This document shows positions 46,570 to 54,481 of a stretch of DNA of 64,000 nt, piece after piece (position 1 is the stretch's first letter; each line of letters opens with the position of its first letter). Position numbers and translations under genes: made by a program. The notes under the pieces are model-generated. The model did no database searches, had not been told where the DNA came from, and was given only the letters and a program-made list of their open reading frames with translations. Origin of the DNA: Alteromonas profundi (GTDB lineage Bacteria > Pseudomonadota > Gammaproteobacteria > Enterobacterales > Alteromonadaceae); assembly GCF_010500865.1 (NCBI RefSeq), contig NZ_JAAAWN010000006.1, positions 62,001 to 126,000 on the forward strand. Reading direction: 5' to 3'.

Positions 46570-46849
46570 CTTTTAGCACCTCATCAATGCTGGTGGGCAT
46601 AGCAGTGCGTTCTTTGCTCGGCTGTGTGAGTTGAAAGAGCCTATCTAGCGAATCAAGCGTCTGCCAAAGCAACAACAATTGGCGAAATGAAATTTGCCCA
46701 GTTAGCTCAAATTTCTTAATGGTGGCCGCAGGTACACAGCTTCGCTCAGCCAACGCAGCTCGTGATAGCTTTGCCTGCTTTCGTAACTCCCGTAAATAAG
46801 CCGCATAAGCTTGGCTTACATCGGTATCATCAAGTAAGGTAAAATTCAT
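46559..46849 (-). CDS. hipB: HipB-type antitoxin, HTH regulator
   Basis: 96 residues from the ATG at 46849 (MNFTLLDDTDVSQAY); an upstream ATG at 46882 lies inside the operator and is unlikely. XRE-type HTH: LRELRKQAKLSRAALAERSCVPAATIKKFELTG. In a complete HipBA system it binds the HipA kinase and represses the operon. Its 3' end overlaps the hipA start by 11 bp. It appears intact though its toxin is destroyed, leaving an orphan regulator. Confidence 0.82.
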   Translation of the reverse strand: MNFTLLDDTDVSQAYAAYLRELRKQAKLSRAALAERSCVPAATIKKFELTGQISFRQLLLLWQTLDSLDRLFQLTQPSKERTAMPTSIDEVLKDEF

Positions 46850-46862
46850 CCGCAACAACCAA

Positions 46863-46882
46863 ATGGATACAATTATGTCCAT
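46863..46882 (-). promoter_or_regulatory. Predicted HipB operator 1 with -10 element
   Basis: ATGGA-N10-TCCAT symmetry just upstream of hipB, overlapping a minus-strand TATAAT (46886-46881). Confidence 0.6.
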
Positions 46883-46903
46883 TATAGCGCAGGAAAGCTA
46901 AAA

Positions 46904-46923
46904 ATGGATATTATTGTATCTAT
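46904..46923 (-). promoter_or_regulatory. Predicted HipB operator 2
   Basis: ATGGATA-N6-TATCTAT, nearly symmetrical, 41 bp from operator 1 with the same ATGGATA half-site. Paired spaced operators are usual for HipB. Confidence 0.55.
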
Positions 46924-47160
46924 TAGTGGATGGGGCGTTGAAAAAATTACTCAATAAAGCCCTTCAAAACTGCTATTTTTAGACCCTAACAGCAGCATAA
47001 AAACGGCACAGTTTTTCCGTAGTTTTAGCCAAGAAGCACCACTAAGATTTAGTAAAAGCCATAGGCAAATGGTGGGCAGTTTGGAGGGCAAACAGCCATT
47101 TTTGAACGGTTTCTTTTCGGTAAGCTATTGGGTTTATTATGGTCTAGGCCACTACTCAAT

Positions 47161-47184
47161 GAGCAGATCCAGAATATTGAATAA
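47161..47184 (+). repeat. Displaced yicC 3' end (right attachment-site copy)
   Basis: Encodes EQIQNIE then TAA with no yicC sequence upstream; followed 38 bp later by a strong terminator that is probably the original yicC terminator. Confidence 0.75.
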
Positions 47185-47221
47185 AGCTCACTAGCGCTCA
47201 AAATAACTTACAACCAACTAA

Positions 47222-47253
47222 AAAACCTCGTTTTATAGCGAGGTTTTGTTTTT
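47222..47253 (+). terminator. Strong terminator, probably the ancestral yicC terminator
   Basis: AAAACCTCG/CGAGGTTTT stem with a 7-8 base loop followed by a T-rich tract. The symmetrical A and T runs could also serve the minus strand. The nearest plus-strand gene end is the displaced yicC fragment. Confidence 0.75.
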
Positions 47254-47458
47254 TATCGTTCCGTATTTTTTCATTCTGTTTCATCCAGTGGGTGAGTATT
47301 GTGGAGAGAACTTTTCCTTCCTTGTCTAAAACTACCTCTCGTAGAGACGCCGTTGACGCCCAACAAATTTAGCGTTATTCGTAAACTGAGTAGGTCAACT
47401 ATCTGAAGTCTACTTTATGGGTAACAATCTGTAGACCTTAATGTCTACCATTTGAAGC

Positions 47459-47752
47459 TCAGGCTTTCCCTTCTATCAGAAAGTGATTGCTGATAGTACC
47501 CGCTTGGCGTGCGTGTAAATGGGGGAGATAGTCGGGGTCAGTCATAAACGACTTTGCTGATGCAACAGACGGCCATTCTATTATCGCGCGCACGGCGTCT
47601 TGGTTACCCTTACCTTCAAGAAATTCGTAATCATTGGAATTGGCTAGGTAAGTGCCGCCGTACTTCAAAACTATCTCACCTACACTTTCCATATATGCTG
47701 GTATCCAGCTGTCATCGTTAATGGTTACCTCTAACACTGAGTAAGCTTTCAT
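47459..47752 (-). CDS. DUF1330 domain protein
   Basis: 97 residues with the dimeric ferredoxin-like DUF1330 pattern (KAYSVLEVTINDDSWIPAYMESV, then GGTYLANS and IIEWPSVASAKSFMTDPDY). Cytosolic; biochemical role unknown, some relatives are monooxygenase-like. About 110 bp after the halogenase gene, likely a separate unit. Confidence 0.85.
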   Translation of the reverse strand: MKAYSVLEVTINDDSWIPAYMESVGEIVLKYGGTYLANSNDYEFLEGKGNQDAVRAIIEWPSVASAKSFMTDPDYLPHLHARQAGTISNHFLIEGKA

Positions 47753-47865
47753 TTGGCGGCGCTCCTAATAAATAATAACGTTAAGTAGAAACGCAAAGAC
47801 TAACAGCTCAATGTATTTTGATAATATACCTTATTATTGAATGAGTTTTTTGTTTTACGCGATAA

Positions 47866-49377
47866 TTACGCTCTGCTATTAACTGCTAAATACTTATCTA
47901 AAAACGCTTGATGAGAAGGTAACCTTGATACCTGTATATCTACCTGTTGCTTCAATCCCATCATAAATCGTTCTAATTCCGCTTCAGACATCTCATCGGC
48001 CACCTTATGGTATTGATTAGGTGTTAAACCTTGCCCCAACATTACTTGTGTCCACGAATCTACGCGAAAAATATCACCATCATCTAGGAAAACTCGCCCT
48101 GTATCTTTGAACAAATTGAGCTTGTGGGTGAGGGAAGGGGGAATAGGCATGTTTTTACAGTGCTGCCAAAAAGGTGAGTCTTCTCTATTGGTCACCTTGT
48201 AGTGCATAACAATAAAATCGAGAATAGCGGCCATTTCACTGTCGTATTTGGTGTTGTATTCGTCTATGGCCGACTGGGTAACCCCATCGAATGGGAATAA
48301 CCGCATTAGCCTGACGATACCTGTCATAATGAGATGAATACTGGTGGACTCCAAAGGTTCGATAAACCCACTGGCAAGGCCAAGCGCCACACAGTTTTTA
48401 TTCCAGCCTAACCGACGTTTTCCCGGTGTAAACTTAATAAAGCGAGCGTCGTTAACGGGTTCACCTTCTACCTGTTGCACAAGGGTCGATTTTGCCTCGT
48501 CATCGCTCATGTATTTACTGCAATACACGAGTCCATTTCCCACCCGATGTTGTAAGGGAATTTGCCAACGCCAACCCGCCTTATGGGCACTACTTTTTGT
48601 GTAGGGAACGGGCGCAGCAACAGTCTCAGTTTGCATTGCCACCGCGCTATCACAAGGCAAATAGTGGCTCCAGTTGTCATACCCTGTATGAAGGGCTTGT
48701 TCAATGAGCAAACCTTTAAACCCGGTACAATCGATGAAGAAGTCACCGTTTACTTCTTGCGACTCATCAACTTGTAAACTGGTGAGGTTACCAGTTTGCG
48801 AACACTTACTTACGTTAGTTATATTACCCACGATATGGTGAACGCCGGCCTCTGTGGCGAGCGTGCGAAGGAATCTTCCGTAGGCCACTGCGTCAAAGTG
48901 ATAAGCAAAATTGAGTGGCATAGACTCATTGGTGAAAAACTTGTTGGCTTTAGCCGCCTGCAATTCAGGGCAATAATCACCAAACTCACCACCAAACCCT
49001 AACTTCTGGGCACGCAGCCAAAAATGGTGAAACTCGCCTGCCCAGCATTCTCTACCGGTTACCCCAAATGAGTGTATATAACTATGGTTTTCTTCGCGCC
49101 AGCCTTCAAATTCAATGCCCAATTTAAATGTTGCCTGCGTCGCTTTCATAAAGGCTTTTTCGTCAATATTAAGCAGTTTATGAAAGGTTCTAATAGGGGG
49201 GATGGTCGCTTCGCCAACACCAATAATGCCAATATCTTTAGATTCAACAAGGGTAATATTGAGTGATTTGCCTAATAGTTTGACTAGCGCAATGGCGGCC
49301 ATCCAACCGGCAGTGCCTCCACCTGCAATAACTACGTTTTTCACCGGCGCTAACGTCGCGCTATCAAATGTGGACAT
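47866..49377 (-). CDS. Flavin-dependent halogenase (tryptophan halogenase family) A
   Basis: 503 residues from the ATG at 49377, which has AAGGAG upstream; earlier in-frame ATGs lie inside the preceding gene. FAD motif GGGTAGW (19-25), GVGEATIPP (53-61), the catalytic-lysine position Lys85 in TFKLGIEF, and WRWQIPLQH matching the halogenase WxWxIP motif. All hallmarks of FADH2-dependent halogenation are present. The substrate is unknown; relatives next to TonB receptors, such as BrvH, accept free indole. Overlaps halogenase B by 14 bp. Confidence 0.9.
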   Translation of the reverse strand: MSTFDSATLAPVKNVVIAGGGTAGWMAAIALVKLLGKSLNITLVESKDIGIIGVGEATIPPIRTFHKLLNIDEKAFMKATQATFKLGIEFEGWREENHSYIHSFGVTGRECWAGEFHHFWLRAQKLGFGGEFGDYCPELQAAKANKFFTNESMPLNFAYHFDAVAYGRFLRTLATEAGVHHIVGNITNVSKCSQTGNLTSLQVDESQEVNGDFFIDCTGFKGLLIEQALHTGYDNWSHYLPCDSAVAMQTETVAAPVPYTKSSAHKAGWRWQIPLQHRVGNGLVYCSKYMSDDEAKSTLVQQVEGEPVNDARFIKFTPGKRRLGWNKNCVALGLASGFIEPLESTSIHLIMTGIVRLMRLFPFDGVTQSAIDEYNTKYDSEMAAILDFIVMHYKVTNREDSPFWQHCKNMPIPPSLTHKLNLFKDTGRVFLDDGDIFRVDSWTQVMLGQGLTPNQYHKVADEMSEAELERFMMGLKQQVDIQVSRLPSHQAFLDKYLAVNSRA

Positions 49378-50950
49378 GGTTATGCTCCTTATTACCCTTT
49401 TCTTCATGTAACCCACAAAGCTCATCAAGTAACGCTCTGTTACTTGGCAATGCATGTAAGTAGGCTTGTTTCATTTGTGTCATTTTGCTGCGTATTGCTT
49501 TCGCTTTTGAAAGATCGGCATCACTTAGCGCAATAGCGGGTAACGCCGTGTTATACCCCATACCATACAATACATATTGGTAGCTGGCTGAGGGAAATAT
49601 TTCTTCGTTTTCAATTAGATCTAAGCGTGAAGGGGCCTGATATTTCCAAATTTCTAATAGTGTGGATAGCGAGGGTGGAGTGCGACTTTCATGACGCTGG
49701 GCAAGCCAGTAAGGTTCATTTCTTTCGCTCAGTACATAGTGAAGTTTTAAGAAATCCACCACGCGCTGCCAGCGATATTCAAATCTCTGATTGTAACGTT
49801 GACTAACATGCTCCATATGTTCTGCGTTGTGTGGGAAGGATTCGCACAACATACGTAGCCCTAATTCCACCATGGCAATGGCTGAGGCTTCTAAAGGCTC
49901 AACGAACCCTGAGGACATGCCTAAACTTAAGCAGTTCTTTACCCAGAAGGCTTTGCGATAGCCAGGTTCAAAGGAAAGGGTTCTTACACTTAAATCCTGC
50001 GCTTTGGCATGGCTTAAGCGTTGGCTTACTTGTTTGAATAATATGTCTATTGCAGCGTCTTCGTTGCAGAACTCACTGGCATAAACTAACCCCACACCAC
50101 GCCTATGTTGTAAGCCTATATCCCATGTCCAACCCACACGTTGAGCAGTCGCTACTGTAGTACTGCTTATGGCTTGATCGTCGGGAGCATAGGGGGCTTG
50201 AACCGCCATGGCTCGATTGTTTAGCATGGTGGTTTCAAGTGACAACCAAGGTACATTAAAGTGTTGCTGAATGAGTAATCCGCTTTTGCCAGAACAGTCT
50301 ATAAATAAGTCGCCTGATATTGCCTGACCATTATCGGTGAGGAGTTGGCGAATATATCCATTGGGGTGTTCTTCAACCATGCTGACATGGGCTGATACGT
50401 AATGTACACCAAGGGTTTCAAGGCAGTGTTTTTTCAGCAAATTCGCTAATGCCGTGGCATCAAAGTGGTAACCATAATTAAGCACATGAGCGTAATCTGG
50501 GGTGGTGGCTTGCTTTGGCGCCTTCCCTTGCGTGCACATCAGGCTTTGTAGAGAAAAACTGTTTTCGTAGCTTTCATGCTTCGCTATTGATTGCCAGCAA
50601 GCATGAATATCTAACTCATTGTATGCCGTAGGCACCGTAAAAGGATGGTGATATTGGTGGGCAAAGGTTTGCGAGTTAGCAGCACAAGCGCGCCAGTTGA
50701 CGAATGAAGAGCCTTGCTTAAACGTGCCCTTGCAGGCCGTTAAAAATTCCCGCTCGTTAATACCAATGTCAAGTAGTGTGTCTCTAAGCGATGGCCACGA
50801 ACCTTCGCCAACACCTATTGTGGGTACATTAGGTGATTCTATAAGGGTAACTTTGTAGTCAGGCTTTAGCTTTGCCGCCAGTATGCCTGCGCTTAACCAA
50901 CCTGCTGTACCGCCGCCTACAATAACAACGTGTTTCACCAATTTATTCAT
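49364..50950 (-). CDS. Flavin-dependent halogenase (tryptophan halogenase family) B
   Basis: 528 residues from the ATG at 50950; the frame opens at 51040 but includes a terminator-like hairpin. FAD motif GGGTAGW (12-18), GVGEGSWPS (47-55) and Lys78 in TFKQGSSFVNW are present. The WxWxIP motif reads WTWDIGLQH: the proline is replaced by glycine and GEATIP is GEGSWP, so substrate or even activity may differ from copy A. Overlaps halogenase A, so the pair is cotranslated. A reduced-flavin supplier is not encoded nearby. Confidence 0.87.
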   Translation of the reverse strand: MNKLVKHVVIVGGGTAGWLSAGILAAKLKPDYKVTLIESPNVPTIGVGEGSWPSLRDTLLDIGINEREFLTACKGTFKQGSSFVNWRACAANSQTFAHQYHHPFTVPTAYNELDIHACWQSIAKHESYENSFSLQSLMCTQGKAPKQATTPDYAHVLNYGYHFDATALANLLKKHCLETLGVHYVSAHVSMVEEHPNGYIRQLLTDNGQAISGDLFIDCSGKSGLLIQQHFNVPWLSLETTMLNNRAMAVQAPYAPDDQAISSTTVATAQRVGWTWDIGLQHRRGVGLVYASEFCNEDAAIDILFKQVSQRLSHAKAQDLSVRTLSFEPGYRKAFWVKNCLSLGMSSGFVEPLEASAIAMVELGLRMLCESFPHNAEHMEHVSQRYNQRFEYRWQRVVDFLKLHYVLSERNEPYWLAQRHESRTPPSLSTLLEIWKYQAPSRLDLIENEEIFPSASYQYVLYGMGYNTALPAIALSDADLSKAKAIRSKMTQMKQAYLHALPSNRALLDELCGLHEEKGNKEHNHVHI

Positions 50951-50990
50951 AACACCGCGTGGTTTATCATTTATGGCTTGTTTCACTATG

Positions 50991-51035
50991 AAAAAAAACC
51001 CGCCCAAGTGCAATAAAAATACACGAGAGCGGGCT
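50991..51035 (-). terminator. Terminator-like hairpin between TonB receptor and halogenases
   Basis: On the minus strand, CCCGC pairs with GCGGG, partial pairing inside, then eight U, starting right after the receptor stop. Would reduce read-through from the receptor into the halogenase pair. Confidence 0.6.
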
Positions 51036-51049
51036 AACACACCCTACAT

Positions 51050-54049
51050 CTAAAACTGGTATCTAACGCCTAATGCGTAACGGGCACCAAGTTCATCTAA
51101 CTTCCATAGCATGGCACTGGTTCGTCCATGTCTACGAATGTTTTCATCGGTAATATTGATACCTTCAAAAGACACAGTTAATGCATCCGAAATATCATAG
51201 GAAACACTAAAGTCTATTTGGGAATAGGCTTCTGTGTAACCCGGTTCGTTTACGTACTGAGAAGTGGTATCTAGGAACTTGTCTCGCCAGTTATAGGCGA
51301 TACGAGCTTGTAAGCCTTCATTTTCATACATGAGCACAAGGTTCGCCGTATCGCTTAAACCCACTAAAGCAAACTGTGTGATGGAAGGGTCGGCGTCATT
51401 GTCAAAGCCAATATCCCCCGTGACTGTGGTGTAGTTACCCAAAACACCAAAACCGGTATCACCAAAGAAGTGCTGTGCGGCAAGCTCGAAGCCATAAATG
51501 TTGGCACTTTTGTTATTCACCGGTTTAGAGTTAATGAACGTAAGCGTTGGGTCGTCGCCATTTGGTAAAACATCGTAAGCCGCTTCAAATTGCTCATCGG
51601 TCATCGAGTCGTAGTCAACACCATTTTCCATGGCTGCAACCATGTTAAATAATGACGTATCGCTGATGGGTATACCTCGCGCTTCAAGCTCTTCCATTGC
51701 CGCTTGTGCTCTAGGCCCGGCGGTGGCATCACGTAAGTCGTAAATACTTTCTTCAACCTGCTCGTTACCAATAAAATTTTTCACGCGCTTATCGTAAAAA
51801 CCTAACGATACATAACTGGTTTCATCAAAGTAGTATTCTACTGAAACATCTACGTTGTCCGATTCTAACGGCACTAGTGTTGGGTTACCTGAACTGGCAG
51901 TAGCTGTAGCGCCATCAGTTAATAATGTTGGACCACTCGGTGTATTCACCGTTGCTGCCGCACTTAAGCTGTTGTAAGTAGGTCTAGCAATGGTTTTACT
52001 GTAGGAGAAACGGGCAATCACGTTTTCAACTACTTCAATATCAAAGTCTAGCGCAGGAAGAATGTGGTCGTAACTCGACTTAACTTCCACGTCTTCCATC
52101 GCGCTACCAAAACGAACGTTAAAGTCGTTGTTGCCTTCCCATGCAATACCACTGGGCAAGCTGATGTTGGCGATAGACGTCACATCGGTATTTTCGTAAC
52201 GTAGACCTGTTAGTAGGTTATATTCCATCCCGTTTAGTTCGCCAGAAAGGTCGAGTTCGAAATACAGTGCCGTTATATCTTCTTCTATGGTTCTATTGGT
52301 TGCATAGGGGTTATCCGCCACCAAATTGAAACCGTAGGTTTGCGCGGCGAATGCGCCAATTTCTGCCACGCTTCCTGTAAAGCCTTCTGAGTACATGCCA
52401 TCAGTATTGAAATCGCTAAATTCACTCGCAAAATCTAACGGTGTTAGAGAACCTGCTGGCAATTCACCCGGGTTTTCAATACCCCAGTTACCCATAGTGT
52501 GGCGGGTAAGTGACTGTAATGAGGTACTTTCCATTGCGCGCGATTCAATACCGAAGTTAATGCTGCCGGTGTCTAAAACATAGGTTCCATCAATTCTGGC
52601 TTGGGTAATTTCGGTATCTTGCGACGAGAAGTTCATGTCTAAGATAGACGTACCCACATCATCTTGATCTAGCATGCCATTTCCGTTGAGGTTATCTCTT
52701 GCGGCATCATCGAAATCAACGAGCATGATGGGGAAGTCGCCGGTGAAATCGACACCCTGACCCTTAACCACGTTTGCCCCTAAACCTAAGTTTGTCCATG
52801 TTCCATAAGGGGAATCAGGGCGGCCTTCAGCTGATGAATTGTGTAAGTCAAAGATCAACGTGAAATCATCGTTTACAAAGTACTCAATGTTTAAACCCAC
52901 AGACTTGTTTTCATTAACTTGGTTCAGCTCTTGTAGGGCTAATCCCAAGTCTCGTGGCAATAAGTCACGTCTCTCTTGCGTGATTAAAACAGGCGTTTTT
53001 ACATTCTCATTGTCAAAGGTTAACTCGGTGAAATACCTGTCATCCATCCAAATTGACTGCTCTGCACGTGCTTCGTAAAGATCCTGCTTAGAGTAGGTAT
53101 AATCTAGCGTAGCAACGAGGTTTTCACTCGGTGCATATTGGAATGTTAATTGTGCATTTGTTCTTTCACGCTCTCTGTCTGCCATGTAATAACGTAAATC
53201 GGAAGGGATCGCGAACAGCTGCCCCATTGCTGGCGCATTATTTAAAACAATAGGGTCGCCGCTATCTGGGTTAGCAGGGTCTGGGGACTGTGGAATACTG
53301 CCGTCAAACGGGTTCACACGCCACTCGTTTACAAAAGCACCTTGAGCTGCGCTGTCTCTTTGTTGAAAAGACCCAGTAAAGGTCACACCAAATTTTTCAT
53401 CATCGGCAAGATAATTGAAGTAACCCGAGACCTCGGGGGTAACATCACTTCCTACACGGTTAGTGGTATCATGCAGCGCTTTTGCACCTACACTTGCCAT
53501 AAAACCTGTTTCAGGTGCGTCGAAGGGGCGTGCCGTGCGGATATTGATAGTAGCACCAATACCTCCCGTTGCTATGCTCGCTCTTCCCGTTTTATACACT
53601 TCTACAGCACGTACACTTTCAGAAGCTAAGTCGGAAAAGTCATAGGCTCGCGAATTAGGTGTACCACCGCCGCCAGGCAGTGCCGAACCTGGCATGGTTC
53701 GCCCATTAAGGGTAACCATGTTGAAATCTGGTCCAAAACCCCGCGCCGTTACTTGGCTACCTTCACCGTTATTTCTGCTGATTGAAATACCGGTAATACG
53801 CTGAAGCGACTCAGCAAGGTTGGTGTCAGGGAACTTACCTATGTCTTCAGCAGAAATAGCATCTACCACCCCAGCTGAATCTCGCTTAATTCCCATGGAT
53901 TCTTGCACACTACTTCGTATACCCGAAACCTGTATTACCTCTACATCTTCCGGTGATTCCTGCGCATTAACAGGGAATAGCAATCCAGTTCCCAATATTA
54001 AAGACAGACTCTTAGCAATTTTCGATTTGTTTAAGTGTATGTGTGTCAC
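51050..54049 (-). CDS. TonB-dependent receptor, sugar-locus type
   Basis: 999 residues from GTG 54049 (after GAGAAAGACA); an ATG at 54124 would add 25 residues ahead of an otherwise normal signal peptide (KIAKSLSLILGTGLLFPVNA). TonB box EVIQVSGI, plug with AEDIGKFPDTNLAESLQRITG and RGFGPDFN, and a long barrel ending ARYALGVRYQF. The FPDTNLAE plug motif is typical of receptors in carbohydrate loci of Alteromonadales, Xanthomonas and Caulobacter. It faces the GH1/symporter/LacI genes and carries the same operator upstream, so a beta-glucoside ligand is inferred. Confidence 0.88.
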   Translation of the reverse strand: MTHIHLNKSKIAKSLSLILGTGLLFPVNAQESPEDVEVIQVSGIRSSVQESMGIKRDSAGVVDAISAEDIGKFPDTNLAESLQRITGISISRNNGEGSQVTARGFGPDFNMVTLNGRTMPGSALPGGGGTPNSRAYDFSDLASESVRAVEVYKTGRASIATGGIGATINIRTARPFDAPETGFMASVGAKALHDTTNRVGSDVTPEVSGYFNYLADDEKFGVTFTGSFQQRDSAAQGAFVNEWRVNPFDGSIPQSPDPANPDSGDPIVLNNAPAMGQLFAIPSDLRYYMADRERERTNAQLTFQYAPSENLVATLDYTYSKQDLYEARAEQSIWMDDRYFTELTFDNENVKTPVLITQERRDLLPRDLGLALQELNQVNENKSVGLNIEYFVNDDFTLIFDLHNSSAEGRPDSPYGTWTNLGLGANVVKGQGVDFTGDFPIMLVDFDDAARDNLNGNGMLDQDDVGTSILDMNFSSQDTEITQARIDGTYVLDTGSINFGIESRAMESTSLQSLTRHTMGNWGIENPGELPAGSLTPLDFASEFSDFNTDGMYSEGFTGSVAEIGAFAAQTYGFNLVADNPYATNRTIEEDITALYFELDLSGELNGMEYNLLTGLRYENTDVTSIANISLPSGIAWEGNNDFNVRFGSAMEDVEVKSSYDHILPALDFDIEVVENVIARFSYSKTIARPTYNSLSAAATVNTPSGPTLLTDGATATASSGNPTLVPLESDNVDVSVEYYFDETSYVSLGFYDKRVKNFIGNEQVEESIYDLRDATAGPRAQAAMEELEARGIPISDTSLFNMVAAMENGVDYDSMTDEQFEAAYDVLPNGDDPTLTFINSKPVNNKSANIYGFELAAQHFFGDTGFGVLGNYTTVTGDIGFDNDADPSITQFALVGLSDTANLVLMYENEGLQARIAYNWRDKFLDTTSQYVNEPGYTEAYSQIDFSVSYDISDALTVSFEGINITDENIRRHGRTSAMLWKLDELGARYALGVRYQF

Positions 54050-54137
54050 TGTCTTTCTCTCTTTGTTGTATTGAGTGATTTTCGTCTCTTTCAAGAAAGG
54101 GCTTTCTCTCTTTACTAAAAGCAAATGCCCTACATAA

Positions 54138-54149
54138 GAAAGCGCTTTC
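54138..54149. promoter_or_regulatory. LacI-type operator, receptor side
   Basis: GAAAGCGCTTTC, perfect 12-bp palindrome with central CG, flanked A..T to 14 bp; 89 bp upstream of the receptor start. Identical core to the site at 54356. Confidence 0.85.
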
Positions 54150-54355
54150 TCAAAGTTAAGTCAAAACAACTACAACTTCAACATATATTTTACACTTAAT
54201 TTACACTCAATCAGTTAATGGTCTGCAGATTATAAAAATATAAAGGAATAGCAGGCACTTATTATAGTAAAGAAAAACGAGCGATCGCAGAAAAAAGAAA
54301 TATAAAATTTACATAAAAATAAACAACTTCGATAAAAGCCGGCTAATTAATCTGG

Positions 54356-54367
54356 GAAAGCGCTTTC
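54356..54367. promoter_or_regulatory. LacI-type operator, beta-glucosidase side
   Basis: GAAAGCGCTTTC followed by TCAAA, as at the receptor-side site; 114 bp upstream of the beta-glucosidase start. Central CG with inverted half-sites is the standard LacI-family operator form. Confidence 0.85.
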
Positions 54368-54481
54368 TCAAAAAGCCTCTGTTGTGCTATAAATCAGTCA
54401 CTATATGTACGCTTAAGAAATTAAAGGGCGCAAATTGCACGGATAATCTTTGAGCAAAATGCCTAAATAGGAAAATCAGTA

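Larger units (their letters stand above)
44725..47184. mobile_element. Decayed integrative element in the yicC 3' end
   Basis: Bounded by two copies of the last seven yicC codons plus stop (44725-44748 and 47161-47184; 19 of 24 bases identical, all five differences synonymous or stop-to-stop). Between them are only minus-strand accessory genes: hipB, broken hipA, a SEC-C gene and a remnant with an amber stop. No integrase, excisionase or transfer gene remains. The yicC 3' end is a known attachment site of mobilizable genomic islands such as MGIVflInd1; membership of that group here is inference. Confidence 0.75.

Noticed and set aside
46882..46882. ATG at 46882 as the hipB start
   Set aside because: It lies within the palindromic operator and directly beside the -10 element; the ATG at 46849 gives a protein start typical of HipB.
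53342..53645. Plus-strand ORFs inside the large TonB receptor gene
   Set aside because: Antisense shadows of a strongly conserved receptor frame.
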